Below the pieces are notes generated by a model. That model was given only the letters and a program-made list of their open reading frames with translations. It was not told the origin of the DNA and did no database searches. DNA of 25,463 bases from contig JANLYQ010000119.1 in assembly GCA_031365725.1 (NCBI GenBank), forward strand, positions 1 through 25,463, given 5' to 3'. This document shows, piece by piece, positions 1-7,130 of this stretch. The position numbers were made by a program, and so were the translations under genes. Each line of letters begins with the position of its first letter. The stretch's first letter is position 1. This DNA comes from JANLYQ01 sp031365725 (GTDB lineage Bacteria > Actinomycetota > Actinomycetes > JACCUZ01).

Positions 1-1
1 G

Positions 2-58
2 TGCGGCGACTTCCCCGACCTCAAGCCGCTCGGCGGAGGTGGCCCGCACATCGGCTGA
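2..58 (+). CDS. Possible C-terminal tail of a gene entering from the left
   Basis: Reading from base 2 gives CGDFPDLKPLGGGGPHIG followed by TGA at 56-58, with G or C at nearly every third position. This looks like the last 18 residues of a real protein cut by the window edge. No family can be recognised from so short a tail, and chance cannot be excluded. The stretch from 59 to 228 shows no convincing gene on either strand. Confidence 0.3.
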   Translation, partial: CGDFPDLKPLGGGGPHIG

Positions 59-228
59 GGGCGACTGACGTTTCAGTTATGCGGCTTTTGCGACGAGTCA
101 CACGGCTGGCGCGATCGTCGTACTCAGATGCTGATCCGGCCTGGACTGGCCGCTCCACGTCCCGGGGCAGTCAGGTGAGTCATCTGCACGGGGCTCTGCC
201 GGCACGATGCCAGCGTAGTAACTCCTGC

Positions 229-603
229 TCAGCTGCCGGGGGCCTCCGGGCCTGTCGAGATCTGACGCAGGGTCGAGATCACGGTGACCTCGGGCCAGTG
301 CGTCGCGTGCAGCTGCGCGAACTCCTGCTGGTCGGCTACGGCCTCCTCGAGGGTGTCGTACTGCATGATGGCCCAGCCGCCGACGACCTCTTTGGCCTCG
401 GCATATGGGCCATCGACCCGACTGACCTCGCCCTTGCGGACCACGAAGTTCACGGCGTCCTCCGTCCCGAACAGTCCGCCGCCGTCGAGGAACACACCCT
501 TGGCGGCCCGTTCGCCGATGTGCGCGTCCATCGCGTCGAACAAGGCCTGCGGCGGGGTCCCGACGCCTTCTTCCATTCTGACGAATCCCATGAATCGCGG
601 CAT
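229..603 (-). CDS. YCII/DGPF-domain protein
   Basis: This 124-residue protein belongs to the YCII-related (DGPF) family of small ferredoxin-like-fold proteins. Their biochemical role is mostly unknown, and many actinobacterial members sit beside sigma factors. The family signature is clear in the middle: a VDGPYAEAKEVVGGW stretch (the DGPF-type motif) followed by an aspartate/glutamate-rich helix and a 'HATHWPEVTV' end. I chose the ATG at 601-603 because AGGAGT lies at 611-616 on the minus strand with 7-nt spacing. An upstream start at 696 would add 31 residues with no family similarity. No sigma factor gene lies next to it here, so it appears solitary. The length matches the family norm of about 115-130 residues. 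Confidence 0.85.
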   Translation of the reverse strand: MPRFMGFVRMEEGVGTPPQALFDAMDAHIGERAAKGVFLDGGGLFGTEDAVNFVVRKGEVSRVDGPYAEAKEVVGGWAIMQYDTLEEAVADQQEFAQLHATHWPEVTVISTLRQISTGPEAPGS

Positions 604-829
604 CTCAATCACTCCTACTGGTTGCGGGGGAGCTGCTTCTCGCACGTACGTCGAACGGCCGACCCGTCCTTCGACATCGACCATCGACTCCGTCACACTC
701 GCCGCGAGCCGCGCCGAGACATGCGACTGGAGCCGATCTGGCGGGCCGCGCCGCAGGCGACACTAGTCAGCGTGCGACTGGCCGTGCTCCTCTGTCCTGC
801 GAGCAGCGATTGCCATTGGAGATTCGCTG

Positions 830-1036
830 ATGAAAGAAGAAGTGACCGCCTACCTCGACGCCCTCGAGGCAGAACGGCGTCCGTTGTTTGATCGGGTGCA
901 CCGTCTCATCAGCGTGGCGACACGCATCAGCGACGACGAGTTACGCGCTTTCGCGGCCGCTGTCCTCGGCCAGGTACCGCTCACAGTCCAGTGCGTAGCC
1001 GCTGACCTGCCCCAGTCACACGGTCTGACGCACTGA
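830..1036 (+). pseudogene. Truncated DUF1801-like protein
   Basis: The first 28 residues (MKEEVTAYLDALEAERRPLF, then DRVHRLI) match the conserved N-terminal helix of DUF1801 proteins, a family related to the frataxin-like iron chaperone Fra. Those proteins are normally 110-150 residues long. A good ribosome site (GGAG, about 8 nt upstream of the ATG) shows that the start is original. After the first helix the sequence changes to a segment (ATRISDDELRAFAAAVLG) that I cannot place in the family, and it ends at residue 68. The DUF1801 beta-sheet core and its aromatic motif are missing, so I call it a deletion remnant. A short functional protein is possible but less likely. Confidence 0.5.
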
Positions 1037-1162
1037 CTCACGAACACGAGCCACTCCGTCCGGATCGGGGCACGCGGATCCGGATCTGCAATGCGCCACT
1101 GACCAACCATCAACGAGATCTCCGGTGGCGGAGGAACGTGGACGCCAGCGTTGTGGCACCGG

Positions 1163-2125
1163 TCACACGGGGTACCCCGCGTCAGCAAGGATGTTGCGAC
1201 CGACTGCCATGCACCTCGACCTTCGCTCCGGCATGGTCGTCCAGTAGTACCAAATCATCACGGTGATCGCGAGCGCCCAAGCTCGGCCGCGTAGCCAGGT
1301 GGCATCGTCAACGCCGATCCGCCTCCGGAACAGCTCCCTGGCCGGGGGATCGAGAACCTCCCATGCCACCACGAGGTCAACGGTCGGGTCCCCGACCGAC
1401 AAGCCCCCGAAATCCAAGACTGCGGCCAGGCTCCCATTGCGGACCAACAGGTTCTCGGCCGCCAGGTCTCCGTGGTACCAGCGCTGCGCCGCCCGGTCTG
1501 CTGCTCCGGGCAGCTTCATCGCGCCGGTCCAGATCTGCTCCGCGGCGCCAAGGTCGAGATCGAAGTCCGCCAATGCCCGGCACCGCACGATGTTCTCTCG
1601 GGTCGCCTCATCCATGGTGACCAGCGGCTGACCCCGGTAGGACTGCAGGTCCGAGTCGTAAGTCGCCCCCGCCGGGACCTCCGCCTGCCTCAGGGAGTCC
1701 AGCACCAGGACCAGCTCAACCGCCAGGTTTTCGCGGCGCGGGTCCACGGATGTGTCCGGACCTACGACCGCTGGGTGTGAACCCTCGATCCAGCGCACGA
1801 CCGACCAGCGCTCCGGGTAACCGAGGTCAGGCTCGAACACAGCCACCACCTCAGGCACACACACGGGCAGCAATGGCCCAAGTACCGGCAGCCAGGTGGC
1901 CTCCTTCGAGATGGTCGCCGATCCTCCAGGTTGGCGAGGCAGCCGCACCAGCAGATCCGCACCGAGCCGGAACAACGCGTTGGTCGAGCCACTCGAAGCC
2001 AGCCGGCTAAGTGATAACTCGGCGTACTCAGGCATCACCCGGCCCACCAGAGAGCGGACCAGTGCGACGTCGATCGGGATCTCGTCGTCATGGAGAGCTG
2101 GAGCCACCGTGGAACCACATCGCAC
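1163..2125 (-). CDS. APH-family phosphotransferase (aminoglycoside phosphotransferase-like)
   Basis: This 320-residue cytoplasmic protein has the aminoglycoside phosphotransferase/choline kinase-like fold. The catalytic loop HGDLAAEN is at residues 218-225 (catalytic Asp220, Asn225), and the metal-binding DFGGLSVGDP follows from Asp238. The N-lobe contains the expected nucleotide-binding strand (RLGADLLVRLP) with a lysine in SKEATWLP. The family phosphorylates hydroxyl groups on aminoglycosides, macrolides or small metabolites with ATP or GTP. The subgroup here is common in actinobacterial chromosomes and its substrate is usually unknown, so I would not infer clinical resistance. The ATG at 2123-2125 has only a weak AGGA about 11 nt upstream. 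Family members often begin near residue 12 (HDDEIPID), so a GTG at residue 7 is an alternative start. The gene seems monocistronic. Confidence 0.85.
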   Translation of the reverse strand: MRCGSTVAPALHDDEIPIDVALVRSLVGRVMPEYAELSLSRLASSGSTNALFRLGADLLVRLPRQPGGSATISKEATWLPVLGPLLPVCVPEVVAVFEPDLGYPERWSVVRWIEGSHPAVVGPDTSVDPRRENLAVELVLVLDSLRQAEVPAGATYDSDLQSYRGQPLVTMDEATRENIVRCRALADFDLDLGAAEQIWTGAMKLPGAADRAAQRWYHGDLAAENLLVRNGSLAAVLDFGGLSVGDPTVDLVVAWEVLDPPARELFRRRIGVDDATWLRGRAWALAITVMIWYYWTTMPERRSRCMAVGRNILADAGYPV

Positions 2126-2289
2126 CGTGGGTCCTGCCGCAACCGTCTTCCTGACCTAGGACTCTCGATGGCGGCCCCCGCAACGGTGGATCGGCGGTGA
2201 CAGCGTGCGCACCGGTGAGCCTGAAGGGTCTTCCTCGCCGACCAAGTCGTCAGGTCGGGCCAGAACGCCGGACAGTTCGCGCTGGCCGA

Positions 2290-2595
2290 CTAGACCAAGT
2301 CGAAGGCTGCTCGGATCGCCTCGTGCAGCTCGAACTCTTGGGCGTCGAACAACCAACCGCACTGCTCGTGAAGCTGGTCGATCGGGATGCTGACGATGTG
2401 GTCGCACTTCACCACGCCTTCGTGGTCCAGTCCGTTGCGGGCGCCGACGCTGACCTCGGTGGCGATCCCGTGCACGGTGCTGGTGACGGGGGCGATGGTG
2501 ACCGTCGACATCCTTCCCACCATCAGTTCCCTGGTCAGCACGAGCACGGGCCGTCGCTTGTCCAGAGTGGCCACATGGAAGGGACGCACCGTCAT
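2290..2595 (-). CDS. mazF: MazF/PemK-like toxin endoribonuclease
   Basis: This 101-residue protein has the PemK/MazF fold. It shows RPVLVLTRE at residues 14-22, then TIAPVTSTVHGIATEV and a strand with GLDHEGVVKCDHI. These contain the conserved beta strands and the basic/acidic residues that bind and cut RNA in this family. MazF toxins cleave single-stranded mRNA at short motifs and are neutralised by an upstream antitoxin. The ATG overlaps the stop of the antitoxin gene by 4 nt (ATGA), so translation is coupled. Nothing looks broken, and the length matches the usual 100-115 residues. The specificity of cleavage cannot be read from the sequence. Confidence 0.88.
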   Translation of the reverse strand: MTVRPFHVATLDKRRPVLVLTRELMVGRMSTVTIAPVTSTVHGIATEVSVGARNGLDHEGVVKCDHIVSIPIDQLHEQCGWLFDAQEFELHEAIRAAFDLV

Positions 2596-2828
2596 TCCGC
2601 CACGGTCGTGGCGGCTGTCGCGCGCGCGATGGCCAGCGCCTCCGGGTCGCGTGCCGCGCCCTTCTGAGTGAGCAGCGCCAGATCGTCTTCGGCGCGCTGT
2701 CGGCGTGCATCGCGCTCAATGAGGCGGGCGACCAACTCGGCACGACTCTTGACCCGACCCTGAGCCACCGCGTGGTCGACGTAAGCGACCAGCTCGTCTG
2801 GGAGACGGACCGCGATCTGAGTGCTCAT
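2592..2828 (-). CDS. mazE: MazE-type ribbon-helix-helix antitoxin
   Basis: This 78-residue protein begins with MSTQIAVRLPDELVAYVDHA, a typical ribbon-helix-helix DNA-binding beta strand and first helix. A second helix follows (SRAELVARLIERDARRQR), then an acidic/alanine-rich tail expected to wrap the toxin. It is the first gene of a two-gene operon with the MazF-like toxin and should repress the shared promoter as well as neutralise the toxin. No Shine-Dalgarno sequence is visible. A TACCGT hexamer lies 6 nt before the ATG, which suggests leaderless translation. The pair is adjacent to a tRNA-type integration scar, fitting an accessory location. Confidence 0.85.
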   Translation of the reverse strand: MSTQIAVRLPDELVAYVDHAVAQGRVKSRAELVARLIERDARRQRAEDDLALLTQKGAARDPEALAIARATAATTVAE

Positions 2829-2840
2829 TCCACGACGGTA
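2829..2840 (-). promoter_or_regulatory. Leaderless-type -10 box of the mazEF pair
   Basis: On the minus strand TACCGT (plus positions 2835-2840) fits the TANNNT -10 consensus and ends 6 nt before the antitoxin ATG. There is no ribosome site in between. This arrangement is typical of actinobacterial leaderless transcripts that start at the A of ATG. I see no convincing -35 hexamer at the usual distance. Confidence 0.4.
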
Positions 2841-3046
2841 CCACTTTGGGATGCTGCGGACTGTGACTTCCCCGCCCGCAGGGTTGGCCCGTCCGGCTGC
2901 ACGCCTCAGCTTACGTACTCAACCGAAGACCAACCGAGGGAGCTGAAAACACTCCTCGGACCGACCGGCCCCACCGCGGCCCCACGCGACATTCAAACCG
3001 ACTCCGGCTTCGAAGACGAAGTCGCAAATGGTCAGGTCACGAGGGG

Positions 3047-3092
3047 TGGGCCCCGCGGGGATCGAACCCGCAACCCGCGGATTCAAGGTCCA
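3047..3092 (-). repeat. tRNA 3'-half remnant (likely integration attachment site scar)
   Basis: Read on the minus strand this is the 3' half of a tRNA. It runs from an anticodon-loop-like CCTTGAA, through the 3' anticodon-stem strand TCCGC and a variable loop, to a perfect T arm (GCGGG, TTCGATC, CCCGC; plus positions 3055-3071), the acceptor strand GGGGCCC and discriminator A at 3047. The 5' half (D arm and 5' acceptor strand) is absent upstream, so this is not a working tRNA gene. Such halves are what tyrosine integrases leave as attL or attR when an element inserts into a tRNA gene. The parent is probably a lysine-type tRNA, but that is uncertain. Confidence 0.7.
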
Positions 3093-3144
3093 GTCAAGGC
3101 CATGCCGGACCGTGCCGAGCGATGACGTCCGATGCCGGACAGTC

Positions 3145-3177
3145 CGGCCCCACGCCGGCCCCACGCCGGCCCCACGA
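3145..3177 (+). repeat. Tandem 11-bp repeat, three copies
   Basis: The unit CGGCCCCACGC occurs at 3145-3155 and 3156-3166, and with one final mismatch at 3167-3177. Variants of GGCCCCAC also occur at about 2969-2986, on the other side of the tRNA half. Closely spaced short direct repeats next to a tRNA attachment core resemble arm-type integrase or excisionase binding sites. No integrase gene is present to support that reading. Confidence 0.6.
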
Positions 3178-3263
3178 TCTTGGTCCGGGACCGGCTACAT
3201 GGCGCCCGCAAGCTGCCGGATGGGTTTCCCGAAATGTTGCCCGGAAAATGCACGACAGCGCGG

Positions 3264-3586
3264 CTGCGCGGCGGAGCGTTCGCTCGGCGATCTCCTGCGT
3301 TGCTCGTAGAAGCCGGACTGTAAGATCCAACACCCTGCAGGAAGCCTGGACGGAGAGCCCCTCAGCGGCCATCACTTCGATGGCCGCGTGCCTTCGCCAG
3401 CTCAGCGTTCTCCGCCGTCTTCAGACCCGGTTGCAGACCTCTGTCGATCCGGTCCTGGCGGCGCCAGCTGTCAATCGTCCGGTCGCTGACGTCCAGATCG
3501 TGGGCGATGCTAGCGACGCTCTTGCCGTCACGGGGCAGGTCCAGGATCTTGCGTCGAAACTCGGCCGGGTAGCCACGTCGTCCCAT
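3264..3586 (-). mobile_element. IS3-family insertion sequence remnant (orfA joined to orfB by deletion)
   Basis: The minus strand starts with MGRRGYPAEFRRKILDLPRD and continues into an HTH region (SVASIAHDLDVSDRTIDSWRRQD), a classical IS3-type OrfA. It follows OrfA up to the AELAKAR segment. There the sequence jumps directly to the start of OrfB: the next frame reads AIEVMAAEGLSVQ and then CRVL and ERTLRRA, which match the beginning of the IS3 OrfB. The leucine zipper of OrfA and the first part of OrfB are therefore deleted, and the DDE catalytic domain is missing altogether. The transposase cannot be active. The AGGAGG before the ATG and a TGGTGCCTGACATCAGG sequence upstream probably represent the original left end. 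Confidence 0.75.
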
Positions 3587-3802
3587 TGGACCTCCTGATG
3601 TCAGGCACCAGAATCCAGAAATCTTGACTACGCTGAAGCCGGGCCACCATGGACTCCAGGAAACCCGGTGCGGATCAACCAGCGCACGACACGCCGTCGG
3701 GATGGTCGAACGTGGCAGCGATTCCCGCCCGGTTACCGCACGGATGGGAAGGTTATCGTTGCGGACCGGGTTCCCACGATCTGAGCCCCTCTGGAGGAGC
3801 GC

Positions 3803-4357
3803 ATGCCCATCGGCAGCCGACTGGCCGCGATCGTCATCGCCGGCCTAATCGTGGCCGCCTGCGGCACCGACGACACCGCCACCGCGACTCGGGCGGACGT
3901 CGGGGGCCTATCGGCCACCGACAGCACCGAGGGTCGCGGTTCAAGCGCTACGACCCCGGCTGCCAGCCTGCGTGGGCGCACGCTTGAAGGAGCGGCCTTC
4001 GACTTCGCCAACCTGCACGGCCACCCGACCGTGATCTGGTTCTGGGCCCCGTGGTGCACCATCTGCCGCGCCGAGGCGCCGTCGGTGGCCCGGGTGGCTG
4101 CCGACGTCGGCCCGGCGGTGACATTCCTCGGAGTGCCCGGACTCGGTGAACCGGCGGCGATGAAACGGTTCGTCACAGACACCGGCATCGGCGGCTTCCC
4201 GCAGGTGGTCGACAGCGACGGTGCGATCTGGAGCGCGTTCGGCGTGGTGGCGCAGCCGGCGTTCGCCTTTATTGACGCCGCTGGCTCTGTCAAAGTCGTC
4301 AGTGGCGCACTGACCCGCGCCGAGTTGGAGTCGGCCGCCCGCGCGCTGACGGCCTGA
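3803..4357 (+). CDS. TlpA/ResA-like thioredoxin-fold lipoprotein
   Basis: This 184-residue secreted lipoprotein has a signal peptide ending in the lipobox IVAAC (lipidated Cys20), a low-complexity Thr/Ser linker to about residue 55, and a thioredoxin fold. The active site WAPWCTIC is at residues 81-88 (Cys85, Cys88), and the cis-proline loop is seen in 'VVAQPAFAF'. Such proteins reduce or exchange disulfides outside the membrane, in cytochrome c maturation or in protection of extracytoplasmic cysteines. GGAGGAG sits at 3793-3799, immediately before the ATG. The next gene, 4 nt downstream, encodes CcdA, the membrane electron donor for TlpA-type proteins, so the two very likely work as a pair. 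No cytochrome c maturation genes are in view. Confidence 0.88.
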   Translation: MPIGSRLAAIVIAGLIVAACGTDDTATATRADVGGLSATDSTEGRGSSATTPAASLRGRTLEGAAFDFANLHGHPTVIWFWAPWCTICRAEAPSVARVAADVGPAVTFLGVPGLGEPAAMKRFVTDTGIGGFPQVVDSDGAIWSAFGVVAQPAFAFIDAAGSVKVVSGALTRAELESAARALTA

Positions 4358-4361
4358 GCCG

Positions 4362-5237
4362 GTGGGTTCCGCGCAGTTCCCGCTGGCCCTCGCACTGGTC
4401 GCGGGGGCGGTAGCGGCGGTCAACCCGTGCGGTTTCGCGATGCTGCCCGCGTACCTGGCGCTGCTCGTGTCCGGGCCAGGCCCTGAGGGGGCCCAAGCTC
4501 CGCGCCGGGTCCAGGTGCAACGGGCGGCCACGTTGAGCCTGGCGATGACCAGCGGGTTCGCTGCGGTGTTCGGCGCGTTCGGCCTCGCCGTCGCCAGGCT
4601 CAGCGTGTCCATCCAGCAGTACCTGCCGGGCGTCACGCTCGGCATCGGCATCGTGCTGATCGGAATGGGTGTCTGGCTGGCACTCGGGAGGCACCTATCA
4701 GGCGTACCCGCGTTACGACGGGTGGGTCGCGCGCCGGGGATGGGCGTCGGATCGCAGGTGCTCTACGGGGTCGGGTTCGCAGCTGCGTCGTTGTCCTGCG
4801 CCGTGGGTCCTTTTCTGGCCATCACCACTACCGCCGCGCGCACCGGAGACGCAGCCGGTGTCGTTCTCACCTACCTGACGTTCGCAGCCGGCATGGGGGC
4901 AGTAGTGACAACCCTCGCCATCGGGGTCGCGCTGGCCCGCGGCTCGATGGTCGCGCACATTCGCCGCGCTACGCCGCTCATCGAGCGCTTCAGCGGACTC
5001 TTGCTCCTGGCTGCCGGCGGCTACGTCGCCTGGTACGCCTGGTACGAGATCCGGCTCCAGACCGGCGGGGTGGCCGCCGACCCCGTCGTCGCTGCCGCGA
5101 CCCGGCTGCAGGCCCGCGCCACGCAGGCTGTGGCGGATCTCGGGCCGAGCGTGCTGGCGGTAGTGGTGGGCGCAATGGTGCTGCTCGTGACCGCGCTGGC
5201 CCTGACCGGCCGACGAGGCAAGGTGCCGCCACCGTGA
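4362..5237 (+). CDS. CcdA-family membrane thiol-disulfide transporter
   Basis: This 291-residue polytopic membrane protein of the CcdA/DsbD-beta family carries electrons from cytoplasmic thioredoxin across the membrane through a cysteine pair. The two cysteines are in the conserved contexts VNPCGFAMLPAY (Cys23, first helix) and SLSCAVGPF (Cys146, fourth helix). About seven hydrophobic segments are visible, with a final one near residues 262-282. The GTG start lies 4 nt after the stop of the TlpA-like gene, so the genes are translationally coupled. The stop overlaps the GTG of the next small ORF. CcdA of bacteria is often 200-250 residues; the extra C-terminal helix here is seen in actinobacterial members. 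The partner is expected to be the upstream thioredoxin lipoprotein. Confidence 0.87.
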   Translation: MGSAQFPLALALVAGAVAAVNPCGFAMLPAYLALLVSGPGPEGAQAPRRVQVQRAATLSLAMTSGFAAVFGAFGLAVARLSVSIQQYLPGVTLGIGIVLIGMGVWLALGRHLSGVPALRRVGRAPGMGVGSQVLYGVGFAAASLSCAVGPFLAITTTAARTGDAAGVVLTYLTFAAGMGAVVTTLAIGVALARGSMVAHIRRATPLIERFSGLLLLAAGGYVAWYAWYEIRLQTGGVAADPVVAAATRLQARATQAVADLGPSVLAVVVGAMVLLVTALALTGRRGKVPPP

Positions 5238-5350
5238 GACTGCAGCCCCCGGACCTCGCGCGGCGTCGGCTGCTGCTGGCGGTCGCCGGGTGCACGAGGT
5301 CCGCGGCAAGCACCGTGGGACCGCAGCCGACCACCCGGCGGGTGACATAA
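5234..5350 (+). CDS. Very small lipoprotein-like ORF (possibly truncated)
   Basis: A GTG overlapping the CcdA stop (GTGA) opens a 38-codon frame ending in TAA at 5348-5350. Its start has basic residues (RLQPPDLARRR), a short hydrophobic stretch LLLAVAG and a cysteine at position 20, which resembles a lipoprotein signal (LAVAGC). Only 18 residues follow the cysteine. It may be a remnant of a larger secreted protein, for example another thioredoxin-like one, or a genuine small lipoprotein. The tight coupling favours a once-functional gene. No homology can be claimed. Confidence 0.35.
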   Translation: MRLQPPDLARRRLLLAVAGCTRSAASTVGPQPTTRRVT

Positions 5351-5413
5351 CCGGCGTGAAACGGCGTCATCGCCACGTAAGAGACAGCGACGGCGCCACC
5401 GCTAGTGTGACAG

Positions 5414-5660
5414 GTGACGGAGGCAGCCCAGATCGTCATCTACGGTGAGGACCGCGGCTGCGGCGAGGTGCTCATCCTGCTGCATTCGCATCTGCCTGAC
5501 GTGCCCGCCGGCACCCTCGTCCGGCTCATCACCACCGACCCGAACGTGCACGTCACCGACTCGCCTTCCGGTCACCAAGGTGTCCGCCACAATCGGAGAC
5601 AGCCTGCGACTGCAGGACGCGTCCCACCAACAAGGAAGGTCGGTGTTCCGCTGTGCCTGA
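5414..5660 (+). pseudogene. Decayed TusA-like sulfur-carrier ORF
   Basis: From the GTG at 5414 the frame reads TEAAQIVIYGEDRGCGEVLI and continues with a helix and PAGTLVRLITTDP. This matches the first two thirds of a TusA/SirA-like domain, with the conserved cysteine in the GCGEVL context. TusA proteins carry persulfide sulfur on that cysteine. After TTDP the family expects a D/E-LPAWC-TGH segment. Here the frame loses all similarity and would run on to 5788, deep into the next gene. In another frame, ending at 5660, a segment VTKVSATIGDSLR resembles the TusA C-terminal strand. I infer an indel that removed the middle. The position between CcdA and DoxX genes supports a sulfur role for the original gene. 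Confidence 0.45.
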
Positions 5661-6237
5661 CACGTCCGCACCGCACACTGTCGACACGCCCGAGATGCCT
5701 GTTGCGACTGGCGCATCGATCCGCGAGCCCCTGGACACCAACAGCACCGGGGCCCGTGCTGCTGTCGCCGCGGTCCGGATCGCAGTAGCGCTGCTCTGGA
5801 TCCAGAACGTCAACTGGAAGCGGCCGCCGGACTTCGGCCAGCACAACAAGGGGGGGCTGTACAGGTTCACCAACGACGCGGTGCTGCATCCGGTGGTGGC
5901 GCCATTCACCTGGTTCGTCAAGCACATCGTGCTCCCACACTTCGCGCTGTTCGGCTACCTCACCCTGATCACCGAGTTCGGCCTCGGCGCTTTCTTGCTG
6001 GCAGGGCTGCTGACCCGGTTCTGGGCGGTCGTCGGGTTGGCCCAGACCACCGCCATTACGCTGTCGGTGCTGAATACGCCGAACGAATGGCAGTGGTCCT
6101 ACTACCTCATGTTCGCGGCACACATAGTCCTGCTGGCCACAGCGGCCGGCCGGGTGGGCGGACTCGACGGGCTGCTCCGGCCTCGGTGGCGGCAATCGTC
6201 AAGCCGGCTGGCCGCGCTGGCACTGAAGGCGTCATGA
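5653..6237 (+). CDS. DoxX/TQO small-subunit DoxD-like membrane protein
   Basis: This 194-residue membrane protein has about four hydrophobic helices: near residues 36-54 (AAVAAVRIAVALLWIQNVNW), 93-121, 124-142 and 150-165. The NWKRPPDF motif after helix 1 and TNDAVLHPVVAPFTWFVKH are characteristic of DoxX family members related to the DoxD subunit of thiosulfate:quinone oxidoreductase. In the DoxDA enzyme this subunit passes electrons from thiosulfate to quinone, but the DoxA partner is not visible here. AAGGAAGG lies about 12 nt before the GTG start. The stop overlaps the ATG of the next gene (ATGA). With TlpA, CcdA and the TusA-like ORF upstream, it suggests a membrane redox module for sulfur compounds. 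That role is an inference. Confidence 0.75.
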   Translation: MPDTSAPHTVDTPEMPVATGASIREPLDTNSTGARAAVAAVRIAVALLWIQNVNWKRPPDFGQHNKGGLYRFTNDAVLHPVVAPFTWFVKHIVLPHFALFGYLTLITEFGLGAFLLAGLLTRFWAVVGLAQTTAITLSVLNTPNEWQWSYYLMFAAHIVLLATAAGRVGGLDGLLRPRWRQSSSRLAALALKAS

Positions 6238-6653
6238 GCCGGCCGGGAGTGGGAACGACGGCCGCTCAGATGGGGTCCCTCCGGCGCCGCGGCCTGGGGG
6301 TGAGCCTGTGCACCGCCGCCGGCAGCCTCTTCGCGACCTTCGACTACACCCCGTTGAACTTCGCGGTGGTCGACACCCGCATCGCGGTGATCCTGCTGGT
6401 GCTCGCTGGTCTCGGCGCACTGGGTGCGATGCTGGAACAACGACTGCTGCTGCTGGGCGTCGGGTCGGTCCTGCTGCTGCTCGGCGCTGTCGGGCTTGTC
6501 AGTGCCGGCCACGGCAAAGGCCTGATCGGTGGCGGTATCTCCACAGCAGCGTTGTTCGCCGGTCTCGGTATGGGGTTCCTCGGGGTAGCGGCAGCTCATG
6601 ACCAGCCGGCCAGACCGCAGGACTCGGGAGACAGGCCTACCCACCCTGCTTGA
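6234..6653 (+). CDS. Small four-helix membrane protein of unknown function
   Basis: The 139-residue product starts at the ATG that overlaps the DoxX stop by 4 nt; an earlier in-frame start at 6087 would lie inside the DoxX gene and is not credible. Hydrophobic segments occur at about residues 20-34 (GVSLCTAAGSLFATF), 48-65, 68-86 and 94-113, followed by a polar tail rich in Pro, Asp and Arg. I do not recognise the family. It is the last gene of the TlpA-CcdA-DoxX operon, after which the spacing opens by 57 nt. A structural or auxiliary role with the DoxX protein is likely from position only. Confidence 0.7.
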   Translation: MSRPGVGTTAAQMGSLRRRGLGVSLCTAAGSLFATFDYTPLNFAVVDTRIAVILLVLAGLGALGAMLEQRLLLLGVGSVLLLLGAVGLVSAGHGKGLIGGGISTAALFAGLGMGFLGVAAAHDQPARPQDSGDRPTHPA

Positions 6654-6710
6654 CCCACGAGCCGGGGCGCATGACTGCAGGACGACGAGTCCGCGTGGAG
6701 GACGCTGCCC

Positions 6711-6956
6711 ATGACCACGCTGAAGACCTGCGAATCAGCACCTCCGTTGGACCTGCCGCTGGTCGGCGGCGGACGCTGGCGGCTCGACCAGCAGCGGCCG
6801 ACCGGCTACACACTGGTGGTCTTCTACCGCGGCCTGCACTGCCCTCGGTGCAAGAACCAGCTGATGGAGCTGAACAGCAAACTTGACGCGCTGTCCGAGG
6901 TGGGAGTCGGCAGCGTCGTCGCGGTGAGCGGCGCGACGCCGACCGGGCGGCCGTAG
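6711..6956 (+). pseudogene. Truncated peroxiredoxin-like (AhpC/TSA) gene
   Basis: The 81-residue frame has the N-terminal half of an AhpC/TSA-like peroxiredoxin. TLVVFYRGLHCPRCKNQL (about residues 37-54) carries the CxxC-type active-site loop of the peroxiredoxin-like group, and GVGSVVAVSG continues the next strand. Family members are usually 160-190 residues long and continue with a second half containing the lid and a 'GLFL' strand. Here a TAG at 6954-6956 ends the frame. The in-frame continuation (WLPKQVLDGLVATGEP) does not look like the family. A ribosome site GGAGGA about 8 nt before the ATG indicates a formerly expressed gene. I read it as a truncation by deletion, not as a stop-codon mutation alone. 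Confidence 0.6.
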
Positions 6957-7130
6957 TGGCTGCCCAAGCAGGTCCTCGACGGGTTGGTCGCCACCGGCGA
7001 GCCTCGCGCCGCGCGGCAGCGGGGAACAGATGTCGCGTGCTGGGCCGCCCGGGACGCGACTCGTGGCGTCATCGACCGGGGGCTTGTCGGAGCGGGCAGA
7101 ATGACGGTTCCGCCCACGGGAGGATCCCGG

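Noticed and set aside
1..891. Long plus-strand open frame at the left edge
   Set aside because: It is antisense to the YCII-domain gene, Arg-rich and without family motifs; a high-GC shadow frame.
3047..3121. Complete tRNA gene on the minus strand
   Set aside because: The T arm and acceptor 3' strand are perfect, but no D arm or 5' acceptor strand lies upstream.
2919..3164. 81-codon minus-strand frame across the tRNA half as a protein gene
   Set aside because: The LNPRVAGSIPAGPT stretch is the translation of tRNA sequence, a well-known false ORF.
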